Assembly: GCF_002364335.1 (NCBI RefSeq)
Contig: NZ_DEXW01000085.1
Coordinates: forward strand, 1 to 22,412
Direction: 5' to 3'
DNA from: Winogradskyella sp. UBA3174
GTDB taxonomy: Bacteria; Bacteroidota; Bacteroidia; Flavobacteriales; Flavobacteriaceae
DNA length: 22,412 bases
This document shows positions 8,995 through 16,167 of this stretch, one piece after another (position 1 is the first letter of the stretch; every line of letters starts with the position of its first letter). A program made the position numbers and the translations under genes. The notes beneath the pieces are model-generated. The model was not told the origin of the DNA. It ran no database searches and saw only the letters and a program-made list of their open reading frames with translations.

Positions 8995-10275
8995 ATGAGA
9001 ATAGATCAGCTTTATCAAAACTACAAATCGAGTTCATCAATATCTACTGATACAAGGAAGCTCCATAAAAATGCTATGTACTTTGCTTTAACCGGAGATA
9101 ATTTTAATGGTAATAAATTTGTAAATCAAGCTTTTAAAGCAGGTGCGAAATATTGTGTTGTTGATTATAAAAGTGCTGTAATAAATGACAGGTGCCTACT
9201 TGTTAGTGACGTATTAATTGCACTTCAAGATTTAGCCAAATACCATAGAAAGATCATAAACATTCCTATTATTGCTCTAACTGGTAGCAATGGTAAAACT
9301 ACTACCAAAGAACTGATATGTGCCGTGTTATCTTCCACATATAAAGTAAAAGCTACAAAGGGTAATCTTAATAATCATATAGGAGTACCCTTAACGCTGC
9401 TCAGTTTTTCTGAAGATTTAGATTATGGTATTGTAGAAATGGGTGCAAACCATCAAAAAGAAATTGAATTTCTGTGTACTATTGCGCAACCAGATTTTGG
9501 TTTAATCACCAATTTTGGTAAAGCACATCTTGAAGGGTTTGGTGGTATTGAAGGTGTTATAAAAGGAAAATCTGAATTGTATGATTACATCAAAGAAAAC
9601 CATAAAACTACTTTTATAAATAAAGAAGACAAGACTCAAATTCAACAGATTAATAATTATAATAAGATCACCACTTTCGGTTCTGATTTGGATAACGACT
9701 GTTTAGTAACATTTATAAACGCAGACCCATTTGTCACATTAAGCTATGACAATACTGTCATAAAAAGTTTACTAATTGGTGACTATAATTATGGTAATAT
9801 TACAGTCGCAGTAGCAATAGGAAAGCACTTTAAAGTTTCTACAGAAAACATTAAAAAAGCAATTGAAAGCTACGCACCCGATAATAACAGATCTGAAATT
9901 ATTAAAAAGGGGAATAATCAAATTATTTTAGATGCTTATAATGCAAATCCAACAAGTATGTTGGCTGCATTGAAAAACCTAAAACAGCTTCAATCTAACA
10001 ACAAGTATCTATTTTTAGGAGATATGTTTGAACTTGGCAAAGACGCTTCTATTGAGCACCAAGCAATCGTTAACTATGTTGAAGCTAATTTTATTACAAA
10101 CATCTTCTTAGTCGGTGAAAATTTCTTTAAAACCGAAACTAAAAAGACAACTCATAAGTATTCTAAATTTGAAGATTTGAAATTTATCATATCAAATCTA
10201 GAATTGAATGAAGCTACTATCCTAATAAAAGGTTCTAGAGGCATGGCTTTAGAGCGTATTTTAGATTTATTGTAA
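8995..10275 (+). CDS. murF: UDP-N-acetylmuramoyl-tripeptide--D-alanyl-D-alanine ligase
   Basis: Cytoplasmic ATP-dependent ligase that adds D-Ala-D-Ala to UDP-MurNAc-tripeptide, the last soluble step of peptidoglycan precursor synthesis. Mur-ligase motifs are in order: N-terminal STDTRKL at 17-23, P-loop TGSNGKTTTKE at 96-106, the MurF-typical NLNNHIGVPLT at 124-134, EMGANHQKEIEFL at 148-160, and LDAYNANPTSM followed by LGDMFELG in the C-terminal domain. At 426 residues it is full length for flavobacterial MurF. It follows gldJ across a strong terminator with only 12 bases for a leader, and ends 4 bases before a convergent tRNA gene, so it has neither an obvious standard promoter nor its own terminator. 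Confidence 0.95.
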   Translation: MRIDQLYQNYKSSSSISTDTRKLHKNAMYFALTGDNFNGNKFVNQAFKAGAKYCVVDYKSAVINDRCLLVSDVLIALQDLAKYHRKIINIPIIALTGSNGKTTTKELICAVLSSTYKVKATKGNLNNHIGVPLTLLSFSEDLDYGIVEMGANHQKEIEFLCTIAQPDFGLITNFGKAHLEGFGGIEGVIKGKSELYDYIKENHKTTFINKEDKTQIQQINNYNKITTFGSDLDNDCLVTFINADPFVTLSYDNTVIKSLLIGDYNYGNITVAVAIGKHFKVSTENIKKAIESYAPDNNRSEIIKKGNNQIILDAYNANPTSMLAALKNLKQLQSNNKYLFLGDMFELGKDASIEHQAIVNYVEANFITNIFLVGENFFKTETKKTTHKYSKFEDLKFIISNLELNEATILIKGSRGMALERILDLL

Positions 10276-10279
10276 TTAG

Positions 10280-10354
10280 TGGGTCATACTGGATTCGAAC
10301 CAGTGACTTCTACCCTGTCAAGGTAACACTCTAAACCAACTGAGTTAATGACCC
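10280..10354 (-). tRNA. tRNA-Val (anticodon GAC)
   Basis: Full cloverleaf on the minus strand: acceptor GGGTCAT (10354-10348) with ATGACCC (10287-10281), D-arm ACTC/GAGT, anticodon stem TTACC/GGTAG around loop TTGACAG, and T-arm ACTGG-TTCGAAT-CCAGT. Loop bases 34-36 are GAC, which reads valine codons GUC and GUU; Asp would need GTC. The discriminator is A and no CCA is encoded, as is common in this phylum. The gene has a full-consensus promoter just upstream and is convergent with murF, 4 bases away. Confidence 0.95.
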
Positions 10355-10365
10355 TTATTTTTTTA

Positions 10366-10395
10366 CAAATCTAAACCATTTGAATAGAATTTCAA
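10366..10395 (-). promoter_or_regulatory. Promoter of tRNA-Val(GAC)
   Basis: On the minus strand TTG (10395-10393), exactly 19 bases, then TAGATTTG (10373-10366): a complete match to the Bacteroidota TTG-N19-TAnnTTTG promoter, ending 11 bases before the mature 5' end of the tRNA. Confidence 0.8.
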
Positions 10396-10428
10396 GATAT
10401 AATTAACAATTCTAAAATTTCCATTTTT

Positions 10429-10436
10429 TAACTTTG
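10429..10436 (+). promoter_or_regulatory. Candidate -7 box for the DUF2461 gene
   Basis: TAACTTTG matches TAnnTTTG, and its last base is 25 bases before the ATG, giving a leader of about 20 bases. The -33 region is A/T-rich without TTG. It lies back to back with the tRNA promoter in the same 107-bp spacer. Confidence 0.45.
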
Positions 10437-10461
10437 ATTAAAAATTAAGACGCAAGATACT

Positions 10462-11133
10462 ATGGTTGATAAAGGATATATTTTTCGGTTTTTAAGAGAC
10501 TTAAAAAAAAACAATTCTAAAGATTGGATGGATGAAAACCGTCATCAGTACCACACAATGAAAGAACGTTGGCTCTTTGAAATTGAATTGATTCTTAAAC
10601 GCCTTTCTAAACATGATGCACATTACGAAAGTATTGATCCTAAAAAGACCGTAAGCCGTATAAATAATAATCGTCGCTTTCATCCAGATAAACCAGTTTA
10701 CAAAGATCGTTTAACCTGTTCACCAGCAGGTCGAAAAGCTTTTAACGTTTCTACCTTCTTTTTATCAATTGGTACTGAAGAATCATTCATTGGTGGTGGT
10801 ATTTACCATCCAAAAAAAGAAGACTTAGAAAATATTAGAGCTGCAATAGACTATAATGGTGATGAGTTGAAAAAAATTCTGAATGAAAAAGGGTTTAAAT
10901 CCTTTTATGGTGGATTGAATATATACGATGACAAACTAGTTACATCACCTCAGAATTACAGTAAAGACCACGAATATATTAACTTAATTAATAACAAAAG
11001 TTTTACAGCAACTATTAATCTAACCGAAGAACAAGTCGAAAGTAACGGCTTTATCGACTTGGTTGAAGAAGCGTATTTAAAGTTTAAACCTCTAGATGAT
11101 TATATTGTTAGGGCTATCTCTATGGGTAATTAG
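10462..11133 (+). CDS. DUF2461 (TIGR02453) family protein of unknown function
   Basis: A 223-residue soluble protein with no signal peptide or membrane segment. It matches what I know of the DUF2461/TIGR02453 family: an opening FRFLRDLKKNNSKDWMDENR (residues 8-27), then KKTVSRINNNRRFHPDKPVY (61-80), KDRLTC, and the glycine-rich IGGGIYHPK at 110-118. These conserved Arg, Asp and His residues suggest a ligand site, but the function of the family is not established and I do not assign one. It is full length. It stands alone on the plus strand between two minus-strand tRNA genes, so nothing nearby indicates its role. Its transcript probably ends at the palindrome at 11283-11312. Confidence 0.88.
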   Translation: MVDKGYIFRFLRDLKKNNSKDWMDENRHQYHTMKERWLFEIELILKRLSKHDAHYESIDPKKTVSRINNNRRFHPDKPVYKDRLTCSPAGRKAFNVSTFFLSIGTEESFIGGGIYHPKKEDLENIRAAIDYNGDELKKILNEKGFKSFYGGLNIYDDKLVTSPQNYSKDHEYINLINNKSFTATINLTEEQVESNGFIDLVEEAYLKFKPLDDYIVRAISMGN

Positions 11134-11278
11134 AAACTTATGAAGTTATTTATTGAAAAGGGTTTTAAATTACTTGGAAGAATCGCTGCTACGATTACAA
11201 ATCTGCTGTGCTATCACACATCTTAGAATATTAGTTTCCAAAAGAGACCTTTAGAATTCGCTGAGTCATATTTTGAAG
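11134..11278. other. Spacer after DUF2461 without a supported gene
   Basis: 145 bases between the DUF2461 stop codon and the terminator palindrome. It holds only a 28-codon plus-strand reading frame (11140-11226, MKLFIEKGFKLLGRIAAT...) that starts 6 bases after the DUF2461 stop codon. I recognise no family in it, and it has no ribosome-binding site, so I treat it as probably non-coding. Confidence 0.4.
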
Positions 11279-11312
11279 CAAAAATTCCGATTTGAAAATT
11301 CAAATCGGAATT
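11279..11312 (-). terminator. Terminator of tRNA-Val(TAC), possibly bidirectional
   Basis: A near-perfect palindrome: AATTCCGATTTGAA (11283-11296) and TTCAAATCGGAATT (11299-11312) with two central bases, so an uninterrupted stem of about 13 bp. On the minus strand the arm runs into five T (11285-11281). It lies 10 bases beyond the 3' end of the tRNA. On the plus strand the following TTGATTTT could also end the DUF2461 transcript. Confidence 0.75.
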
Positions 11313-11322
11313 GATTTTGATG

Positions 11323-11397
11323 TGGGCGACAAGGGATTCGAACCCCTGACCCCTTGGGTGTAAACCAAGTGCTCTGAACCAACTGAGCTAGTCGCCC
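11323..11397 (-). tRNA. tRNA-Val (anticodon TAC)
   Basis: Cloverleaf on the minus strand: acceptor GGGCGAC (11397-11391) with GTCGCCC (11330-11324), D-arm GCTC/GAGC, anticodon stem CTTGG/CCAAG around loop TTTACAC, and T-arm AGGGG-TTCGAAT-CCCTT. The anticodon is TAC, reading GUA and GUG (and possibly all valine codons if U34 is modified). Discriminator A, no encoded CCA. It has its own promoter and terminator and lies 63 bp beyond the folC stop codon on the same strand. Confidence 0.96.
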
Positions 11398-11412
11398 TAT
11401 TTATAAGGACTG

Positions 11413-11441
11413 CAAATATAGACTAGTTTTTAAAATCTCAA
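11413..11441 (-). promoter_or_regulatory. Promoter of tRNA-Val(TAC)
   Basis: On the minus strand TTG (11441-11439, within TTTTG), 18 bases, then TATATTTG (11420-11413). It is a full -7 consensus with good spacing, ending 15 bases before the mature tRNA 5' end, so the tRNA does not depend on read-through from folC. Confidence 0.78.
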
Positions 11442-11460
11442 AAGCTTTTTTATAAAAATA

Positions 11461-12678
11461 TTAAATTATTTCTGCTACCACAAAAGTACTACCTCCAACA
11501 TAAATTAAATCGTCTTTATAAGCTTTTGATTTTGCAGTATTTAAAGCCTCATTTACGCTTTTATAAGACCGACAAACTAGTTCGTTTTTTACAAAAATTG
11601 TTTCTAAAATTTCTGCATCTAATCCTCGTTGCACATTCGGTGTGCATAAATAATAAATCGCTTGCTTTGGCAGTAAAGGTAAAATTGACACTAAGTCTTT
11701 ATCATTTACAACCCCAAAAACAATATGTAGGTTCTCGAAATTTTCAGATTGTAGTTGTTGCATTGTGTAGGTTAAACCTTCTTTGTTATGTGCAGTATCA
11801 CAAATAATCTTTGGTTTCTCACCTAGAATTTGCCATCTACCTTGCAAGCCAGTATTCTTAGCAACATTTAGTAACCCTCTCTTTAATTCCATTTCAGAAA
11901 TTCTAAACTCTAAATTATTTAAAACTTTAATGGCCTGTATTACTGTTTTTATATTGTGCCTTTGATAAGCTCCTTGTAAATCACTTTCTAAAACTTCAGT
12001 TATTAATTGGTCTGCAAAATAGATTTTTGAATTAGTAAATTTTGCTTTATAAGCAAAAACAGCTTCAGTTTCAGAATGTATTTCTCCAATAACTACAGGG
12101 ATATTTTGTTTAATAATTCCGGCTTTTTCACCTGCTATCTTTTGAAGCGTATTACCTAGCATCTGCATATGATCAAAACCAATATTGGTAATTACGGACA
12201 GTTCTGGTGTTATAATATTTGTAGAATCTAGTCGACCTCCTAAACCAACTTCAATAATAGCTACATCTACCTTCTGCTTGGCAAAATAATCGAACGCCAT
12301 GCCAACGGTCATTTCAAAAAATGATAAACTATTCGCTTCAAAAAAGGGTTTATTTCGTTTTATAAAACCGATAACAAATTGCTTACTTACAACTTTACCA
12401 TCAATTTTTACACGCTCTCTAAAATCTTTTAAATGTGGTGACGTATATAAGCCTACTTTATAACCTGCTTCTTGGAGTATTGAAGCTAGCATATGACTGG
12501 AAGAGCCTTTTCCGTTGGTACCACCAACATGAATAGATTTAAACTGTTCCTGTGGTTCTTTTAAATATTTGGCAAGCTTTAGTGTATTAGATAAATCTTT
12601 TTTAAAGGCAGATTCACCTTTATTCTGATACATGGGTAATTGTTGGAACATCCAACTAACAGTATCTTGGTAATTCAT
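11461..12678 (-). CDS. folC: Folylpolyglutamate synthase / dihydrofolate synthase
   Basis: Cytoplasmic Mur-ligase-family enzyme that adds glutamate to dihydropteroate and/or to reduced folates using ATP. The P-loop GGTNGKGSSSHML is at residues 52-64 and the FolC signature TSPHLKDFRERV at 79-90. EVGLGGRLDSTN is at 143-154, GFDHMQMLG at 167-175 and AGEKAGIIK at 182-190; a C-terminal ligand domain includes CDTAHNKEG. At 405 residues it is full length. It starts 3 bases after the tonB stop codon, so it is the last protein gene of the exbB-exbD-tonB unit. This link to an energy transducer looks positional only; no shared pathway is evident. Confidence 0.93.
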   Translation of the reverse strand: MNYQDTVSWMFQQLPMYQNKGESAFKKDLSNTLKLAKYLKEPQEQFKSIHVGGTNGKGSSSHMLASILQEAGYKVGLYTSPHLKDFRERVKIDGKVVSKQFVIGFIKRNKPFFEANSLSFFEMTVGMAFDYFAKQKVDVAIIEVGLGGRLDSTNIITPELSVITNIGFDHMQMLGNTLQKIAGEKAGIIKQNIPVVIGEIHSETEAVFAYKAKFTNSKIYFADQLITEVLESDLQGAYQRHNIKTVIQAIKVLNNLEFRISEMELKRGLLNVAKNTGLQGRWQILGEKPKIICDTAHNKEGLTYTMQQLQSENFENLHIVFGVVNDKDLVSILPLLPKQAIYYLCTPNVQRGLDAEILETIFVKNELVCRSYKSVNEALNTAKSKAYKDDLIYVGGSTFVVAEII

Positions 12679-12681
12679 GAG

Positions 12682-13566
12682 TTATTGGCCAACATCGAAA
12701 TTAATACTAACAAAGCCTATTTGCACTAGTGGTGCATCCGAGTTTACAGGCCATTTAAAGGTTAACGCCGTTTTTTCAGCAGCTTCAAACAAACACTGAG
12801 TCCCAGTTGTTCCTCTTTTACCAGGAATAGCTTTAACCACTCTTCCTTGTCTATTTACTCTTACTTCAACAACTACGACACCTGTTTCTTGACAATCTGG
12901 AATAACTTTACCATTTGTTGGCTTACCTCTTCCTCCAAGTCCATAACCAACGCCACCTTTTCCTGGTCCAGAACCTCCAAAATAACTTGGAGCATAAGGA
13001 TCTCCATCCAATTGACCTTTGTTTCCACCTTTATTATCAGGTCCTTCACCACCATCGGTATTTCCTTCAGCATTCTTTACACCACCAATAAGGTTATCGA
13101 GTTTTCTCTTTTTTTCTTCTTCCTCTAAACGTTTCTTTTCTTCAGCTTCACGCTTTTCTCGTTCTACTCTTGCTGCTTCTGTTTTGACCTTTGCTTCTGC
13201 ATCTGCTTTAGCTTTTGCCTCAACTTCTTTTTGCTTTTTTATGGCAATAGCTTCAGCATTTTCTTGGGTCATAACGTCTTCAGCTTTTGTAGCAGCTTCA
13301 GTTGGCGTAACGTTTGTTTCTTCAGGCTGTGCTTCTTCAACAGAACTTTCTTCTACAACTTTATCTTCAACAGCTTTTCTAGGCTCGCTGAGTGGTTTAT
13401 TTCCATTTCCAAAATCTGTAGTTCCAAAATTTACTGCAACACCGTATTCTTCAGGTGGATCCATATATTGAGGCCCTACTACAAACAACAATAAGAGAAA
13501 GATCAAAGCTATAAGCGCTGTGATTTTTGCCGAATTACGTTGATGTTTGGTCTCTAAATATTTCAC
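12682..13566 (-). CDS. tonB: TonB-like energy transducer protein
   Basis: Periplasm-spanning partner of ExbB/ExbD that passes ion-gradient energy to outer-membrane TonB-dependent transporters. There is one N-terminal membrane anchor (residues 14-30, ITALIALIFLLLLFVVG). A Pro/Glu-rich part (60-95), a long charged Lys/Glu/Ala helix (105-158) and a Gly/Asn-rich linker (160-222) follow. The C-terminal domain, GVVVVEVRVNRQGRVVKAIP and then FKWPVNSDAP, resembles the TonB/TolA C-terminal fold. Cys225 and Cys258 flank this domain and could form a disulfide. The 294-residue length and charged helix make it look somewhat TolA-like, so a TolA role is the main alternative. It lies 42 bp after exbD and 3 bp before folC. 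Confidence 0.85.
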   Translation of the reverse strand: MKYLETKHQRNSAKITALIALIFLLLLFVVGPQYMDPPEEYGVAVNFGTTDFGNGNKPLSEPRKAVEDKVVEESSVEEAQPEETNVTPTEAATKAEDVMTQENAEAIAIKKQKEVEAKAKADAEAKVKTEAARVEREKREAEEKKRLEEEEKKRKLDNLIGGVKNAEGNTDGGEGPDNKGGNKGQLDGDPYAPSYFGGSGPGKGGVGYGLGGRGKPTNGKVIPDCQETGVVVVEVRVNRQGRVVKAIPGKRGTTGTQCLFEAAEKTALTFKWPVNSDAPLVQIGFVSINFDVGQ

Positions 13567-13608
13567 GTTATTTTACGTTTATTAGTAAAGTCACTAAAAT
13601 GATGCCTC

Positions 13609-14001
13609 TTAATTTGGTTGCACAGCTAATATCACCTTGAATTTATTTCGATTAGCAATATCCATGACCTTAACAACATTCTCTACAGGAACAGATTTTT
13701 CAGCTCTCAAAACAATTGTTGGAGATTCTTGTGAAGCCAGTATAGATATCAATTGCGTTTCTAAAACACTTTCTCCTACACGTTTTTGATCTATGTAATA
13801 TGTCAAATCTTTTTTAATACTTACTGCTGTAGACTTTTTATTCTCAGTTTTTCCGCTCGCTTTTGGTAAAACAATATCAATCGCATTTGTACTGACTAAG
13901 GTAGACGCTATCATAAAAAAGATTAATAACAAGAATACAATATCGGTCATGGACGCGAAATTGAATTCTGGTGTTACTTTATTTCTTCCTCTAATGTTCA
14001 T
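13609..14001 (-). CDS. exbD: ExbD/TolR family biopolymer transport protein
   Basis: Inner-membrane subunit of the ExbB-ExbD ion-driven motor. It has the standard layout: a short cytoplasmic N-terminus (RGRNKVTPEFNFASM), one membrane helix from about 19 to 37 containing the essential acidic residue Asp20 in MTDIVFLLLIFFMIAST, and a periplasmic domain of about 90 residues with IDIVLPKASG at 41-50 and VLRAEKSVPVENVVKVMD. The 130-residue length is normal. It begins 1 base after the exbB stop codon (TAATATG), which indicates translational coupling and fixed stoichiometry. Only one ExbD is present, whereas many Bacteroidota clusters carry two. Confidence 0.94.
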   Translation of the reverse strand: MNIRGRNKVTPEFNFASMTDIVFLLLIFFMIASTLVSTNAIDIVLPKASGKTENKKSTAVSIKKDLTYYIDQKRVGESVLETQLISILASQESPTIVLRAEKSVPVENVVKVMDIANRNKFKVILAVQPN

Positions 14002-14002
14002 A

Positions 14003-14698
14003 TTAGATAGGTTCGTTTAAATGATCTAAAAACTCAACTGAATTGGCTTCCATTTGATGAACAACTTTATCGGTTCTCACAACAACATGATTGTAAGCTA
14101 CATAAGCAACAATACCAACTATAAGTCCTCCTACTGTTGTCGTCATCGCAGTATATAATCCACTTGCCAAAACATCCATTTGAATAGTTCCTCCTGCATT
14201 TGCTAATTCGAAGATTGAAAGAATCATACCTACTACCGTTCCTAAGAATCCGATCATTGGAGCTACACCAGATATGGTAGCCAAAACACTTACGTTTTTC
14301 TCTAAACTGTAGACTTCTAATTTTCCTGCATTCTCAATAGCAGAATTAATATCCTCTAAAGGCTTACCAATTCTAGTAATACCTTTAGCAATTAATCTAG
14401 ATACCGGCGAATTTTGTTGTACACATAACATTTGTGCAGAATCGATTTTCCCATTACTTACATGGTCTTTTATTTGATTCATAAAATTTGAATCGACCTT
14501 TGATGCTGCTTTAATTGCAAAAATGCGTTCAAAATAGATGTAAGTTGCAACTATCAATAACAAGAAAAGTATAAGTATAATTACTACTCCTGATGTTCCT
14601 CCACTCGATATGAGTTCTATTATAGATAATGTTTTTTCAACCGACTCTCCATCCGTTACAACATCTATTCCATCTTGAATATTACTTAGTAATATCAT
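14003..14698 (-). CDS. exbB: MotA/TolQ/ExbB proton-channel family protein
   Basis: Inner-membrane stator-like subunit that, with ExbD, uses the ion gradient to drive TonB. Three membrane segments are visible: residues 37-57 (VVIILILFLLLIVATYIYFE), 137-163 and 180-204. The conserved family motifs are in the last two: APMIGFLGTVVGMILSIF (146-163) and GLYTAMTTTVGGLIVGI (180-196), whose threonines face the ExbD aspartate in known structures. A cytoplasmic loop lies between TM1 and TM2. The 63-bp gap to nhaD upstream contains TATATTTT on the minus strand (14736-14729), one base off the -7 consensus, so exbB may have its own promoter as well as read-through from nhaD. Confidence 0.94.
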   Translation of the reverse strand: MILLSNIQDGIDVVTDGESVEKTLSIIELISSGGTSGVVIILILFLLLIVATYIYFERIFAIKAASKVDSNFMNQIKDHVSNGKIDSAQMLCVQQNSPVSRLIAKGITRIGKPLEDINSAIENAGKLEVYSLEKNVSVLATISGVAPMIGFLGTVVGMILSIFELANAGGTIQMDVLASGLYTAMTTTVGGLIVGIVAYVAYNHVVVRTDKVVHQMEANSVEFLDHLNEPI

Positions 14699-14761
14699 AC
14701 GATAAGTTTTTAATTTTAAAGTTCTTGTAAAATATAACGCTTAGTTTTTTACTTAAGTATA

Positions 14762-16153
14762 TTAGAATATCGACCTCGTTACCATAAAGGCAGCTGCACC
14801 AGCTATGAAGCCAACTAAAGCTAACCAAGATATCTTCTTAAAATACCAGAAAAAATCTATCTTTTCCATTCCCATAGCAACTACACCTGCTGCGGACCCT
14901 ATAATTAACATACTACCACCTGTACCTGCTGAATAGGCAATAAAGTGCCATAATTCGTTATCCATAGGTTCGGAGAACATCCCTAAACTTGCCGCAACTA
15001 AAGGTACGTTATCAATAACCGCAGAGCCAACGCCTAATAATAGAACTACTAAGTCCGAGACTCCTTCTCCATGATATTCTGTACCCAACATTGGCATACT
15101 ATCCTGTAGTGAACCAGCAAAGTTATAAAGTATACCTAAAGACTCTAAAGCAGCAACTGCCATTAAAATTCCTAAGAAGAATAAAATACTTGGCAATTCA
15201 ATTTTAGATAAAGAGCGGTGCACAGGACTATGATTTGCATGAGCATCGTGTTCTTCTGAATTTGAACTTGAGATAGCAAATTTTGAATTACTATAAATTT
15301 CAGCAAAAATAGCTACCACACCTAAAGAAAGCATCATACCAACGTAAGGAGGTAAGTGCGTAATAACTTTAAATATTGGCACGAAAATTATAGCACCTAA
15401 TCCTAAAAATAACATTGTAGAACTAAACTTATTTTTAGGTTTGTTATCTGGTTCTATAAGTTCTAAAGTCCCTTTAAAAGGTTTTAATAATGATGCTATA
15501 AATGTTGGTACAACCATGCATATTACTGAAGGTATAAATAAATAAGTAAATAATTTACCCGTAGATACTTTATCACCTATCCATAGCATGGTCGTGGTAA
15601 CATCACCTATTGGAGACCAAGCACCACCTGCATTTGCAGCGATAATTATTAAACCAGCATACCAAATCCTTACATCTCTTTCTTTTATGATTTTTTGAAG
15701 AATGGAAATTAATACAATTGTTGCTGTTAAATTATCAATGATTGCTGATAATACAAAAGCTAAAATTGAAAACATCCATAACAACTTCTTTCTACTATTA
15801 AAGTTTACAGCATTTTTTATAGTGGAAAAACCATCGAAATAATCTATAATCTCAACAATGGTCATCGCTCCTAGAAGAAAAACTAATATCTCAGCTGTTT
15901 TACCTAAATGATGTAGGAGTGTTTTTTCCATCAAATGCATTTTTTCTTCATGTGGTAGCATTCCAAAATTATCCATTAAGCTATGCTTAGCCGAATCGAA
16001 CCATTGAGAAAAATCATCTATTCCTAAAGAAATCAATGCCCAACTAATGGCCATCATTACTAAAGCAGGAATAAGCTTATCAATTTTAATATTGTGCTCT
16101 AACGTAATGGCAAGGTAGCCAATTACAAAAACGAGAATTATAACAGTTTCCAT
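14762..16153 (-). CDS. nhaD: NhaD-type Na+/H+ antiporter
   Basis: Inner-membrane sodium/proton antiporter of the ion-transporter superfamily (NhaD), which expels Na+ in exchange for H+. The 463 residues hold around a dozen hydrophobic segments. Signature motifs appear as an inverted pair: SAIIDNLTATIVLI (136-149) with NAGGAWSPIGDVTT (174-187), and SAVIDNVPLVAA (377-388) with GTGGSMLIIGSAAG (410-423). The Asp-Asn pairs at 140-141 and 380-381 are the expected cation-site residues. A His/Glu/Asp-rich cytoplasmic loop (residues 300-312, EEHDAHANHSPVH) is unusual and could sense pH or bind metal; that is inference. It starts 14 bases after the stop codon of the upstream dehydrogenase and is followed by exbB after 63 bp. 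Confidence 0.93.
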   Translation of the reverse strand: METVIILVFVIGYLAITLEHNIKIDKLIPALVMMAISWALISLGIDDFSQWFDSAKHSLMDNFGMLPHEEKMHLMEKTLLHHLGKTAEILVFLLGAMTIVEIIDYFDGFSTIKNAVNFNSRKKLLWMFSILAFVLSAIIDNLTATIVLISILQKIIKERDVRIWYAGLIIIAANAGGAWSPIGDVTTTMLWIGDKVSTGKLFTYLFIPSVICMVVPTFIASLLKPFKGTLELIEPDNKPKNKFSSTMLFLGLGAIIFVPIFKVITHLPPYVGMMLSLGVVAIFAEIYSNSKFAISSSNSEEHDAHANHSPVHRSLSKIELPSILFFLGILMAVAALESLGILYNFAGSLQDSMPMLGTEYHGEGVSDLVVLLLGVGSAVIDNVPLVAASLGMFSEPMDNELWHFIAYSAGTGGSMLIIGSAAGVVAMGMEKIDFFWYFKKISWLALVGFIAGAAAFMVTRSIF

Positions 16154-16167
16154 AGTTTAAGGGGTAT

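Noticed and set aside
10280..10354. tRNA-Asp
   Set aside because: Asp needs anticodon GTC; the loop TTGACAG places GAC at positions 34-36, which is valine.
11140..11226. 28-codon frame just after the DUF2461 gene
   Set aside because: Short, no known family, no conserved feature that can be judged from one sequence; a chance frame in a spacer is the simpler explanation.
13019..13471. Plus-strand 150-codon Ser/Phe-rich frame
   Set aside because: It is the complement of the Lys/Glu/Ala- and Gly-rich coding sequence of tonB, whose repetitive codons keep the opposite frame open. The membrane-protein look is an artefact of that bias.
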